From Bacteroidota bacterium (GTDB lineage: Bacteria > Bacteroidota > Bacteroidia > Bacteroidales > VadinHA17), in assembly GCA_012729475.1 (NCBI GenBank), contig JAAYDB010000016.1, positions 27,933 through 91,932 of the forward strand: a stretch of 64,000 nt of DNA, given 5' to 3'. Positions 63,260 through 64,000 of this stretch are shown here, in pieces. The notes under the pieces were generated by a model. The model did no database searches and was not told the origin of the DNA. It saw only the letters and a list, made by a program, of their open reading frames with translations. Position 1 is the stretch's first letter, and the number at the start of each line of letters is the position of its first letter. A program made the translations under genes and the position numbers.

Positions 63260-64000
63260 ATGTTTCCGGAAGCATTCATAAAAAGAATAAAAAAACAGGA
63301 ATATATAGACGCCGCAGAGTTACTTGATGCTCTGCAGGAACCTTCTCCGGTTTCTATCCGCATAAACAGAGATAAATGGAAGCTTAGTCCGCTGGCCGCT
63401 GAACGTGTGCCATGGTGCCCTGACGGATACTATCTGGCCGAACGTCCTTCTTTTACTCTTGACCCACTCTTTCACGCAGGAGCATATTATCCTCAGGAAG
63501 CCTCAGGAATGTTTCTGGAACAGTTCATCAGACAGGTGGTTCATGATAAGGAAAAATTGAAGATCCTTGACCTTTGTGCAGCTCCAGGCGGTAAAAGTAC
63601 TCATCTCTCATCTCTGACTGGTCCTGATAGTGTGATTGTTGCTAATGACGTAATAAAACCAAGAGCTGATATTCTGGCAGAAAACCATATCAAATGGGGT
63701 TTGTCAAATACAATGGTTACCCAGTCCGATCCTTCAGCTTTTGAAACTCTTAAGGGTTTTTTTGATATTATTTTAGTCGATGCTCCATGCTCGGGAGAAG
63801 GAATGTTCAGGAATAAAACAGCTATTAGGGAATGGTCAATCGATAAAGCTATCCATTGTGCCAGCAGACAGAAGAGAATTTTAATGGATATTTGGTCTGC
63901 ACTAAAAGAAAACGGTATACTGATTTATAGCACATGTACATTCAACTCAGCTGAAAATGAAGAAAATGTTAAATGGCTGTCAGAGAGACATGAGTCAGAA
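63260..64000 (+). CDS. RNA cytosine-C5 methyltransferase (RsmF/NOL1/NOP2/Sun family), partial
   Basis: The gene runs from ATG 63260 to the window edge (247 codons, no stop). The SAM-binding motif DLCAAPGGKSTHL (about residues 110-122), DAPCSGEGMFR and YSTCTFNSAENEENV (two catalytic Cys regions) are those of Nop2/Sun m5C methyltransferases acting on rRNA or tRNA. RsmF-type proteins in Bacteroidota carry a C-terminal PUA-like domain, which would lie beyond the window. Which C is modified cannot be told here. Confidence 0.88.
   Translation, partial: MFPEAFIKRIKKQEYIDAAELLDALQEPSPVSIRINRDKWKLSPLAAERVPWCPDGYYLAERPSFTLDPLFHAGAYYPQEASGMFLEQFIRQVVHDKEKLKILDLCAAPGGKSTHLSSLTGPDSVIVANDVIKPRADILAENHIKWGLSNTMVTQSDPSAFETLKGFFDIILVDAPCSGEGMFRNKTAIREWSIDKAIHCASRQKRILMDIWSALKENGILIYSTCTFNSAENEENVKWLSERHESE

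Overview
The window looks like a chromosomal segment of an anaerobic or facultative member of the Bacteroidota (Bacteroidales/Marinilabiliales type). The evidence is AT-rich DNA, several promoter -7 boxes of the Bacteroidetes form TAnnTTTG, few Shine-Dalgarno sequences, serine palmitoyltransferase (sphingolipids), a futalosine-pathway MqnA, a TonB-dependent receptor, a Nudix-type AraR and secreted arabinan-degrading lipoproteins. I see no prophage, insertion sequence, rRNA or CRISPR array. There is one tRNA (Lys, CTT).

Layout. 0-4.1 kb: a partial zinc-ribbon gene, then a three-gene NAD-linked [FeFe] hydrogenase operon (hydC-hydB-hydA) closed by a strong hairpin. 4.2-11.9 kb: housekeeping genes (flavoprotein, DNA polymerase IV, HD phosphohydrolase, mqnA, purB, an MsbA-type ABC exporter, a CYTH protein). 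11.9-21.7 kb: a divergent uronate locus. The minus-strand operon runs uxaC, SDR fructuronate reductase, LarA-like epimerase, gnd, exuT, uxaE; kduI and a kduD-like gene face the other way. 21.7-27.3 kb: membrane and secreted proteins of unknown role, a serine hydrolase and an SRAP-domain protein. 27.25-27.9 kb: a gene-free, repeat-dense island. 27.9-30.3 kb: a peroxide/iron set (peroxiredoxin, ferritin-like protein, DUF454, Fur/PerR). 30.6-37.7 kb: a sulfur-carrier/heterodisulfide-reductase-like operon (dsrE, dsrE2, tusA, mvhD-like, qmoA-, qmoB- and qmoC-like) with a divergent Crp/Fnr regulator and a CRP-like operator. 37.9-42.3 kb: a sugar porter, tRNA-Lys, a TonB receptor and NikR. 42.4-45.4 kb: sphingolipid/acyltransferase genes. 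45.5-61.6 kb: an L-arabinose locus (SSS symporter, araA, araR, araD, araB, GH51, GH127, a Rid/chorismatase-fold protein, galM, a 5'-truncated gene, a phosphoesterase and a Tat-exported oxidoreductase). The end holds an APC permease and a partial RNA m5C methyltransferase.

How the genes work together. The most interesting reading is the uronate operon. It has every step from glucuronate/galacturonate to D-mannonate but no mannonate dehydratase. In that slot sits a LarA-family nickel-pincer enzyme with the key His/Lys spacing kept, next to 6-phosphogluconate dehydrogenase. Because D-mannonate and D-gluconate are C2 epimers, the operon may encode a route from uronates through gluconate into the pentose phosphate pathway; a gluconokinase would have to be elsewhere. 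NikR and its adjacent receptor at 40-42 kb could supply the nickel. The second notable system is the TusA/DsrE/DsrE2 plus QmoABC-like operon, apparently a persulfide-to-menaquinone electron module without sulfate-reduction enzymes in view. All functional statements are read from sequence and memory of families; no searches were run.
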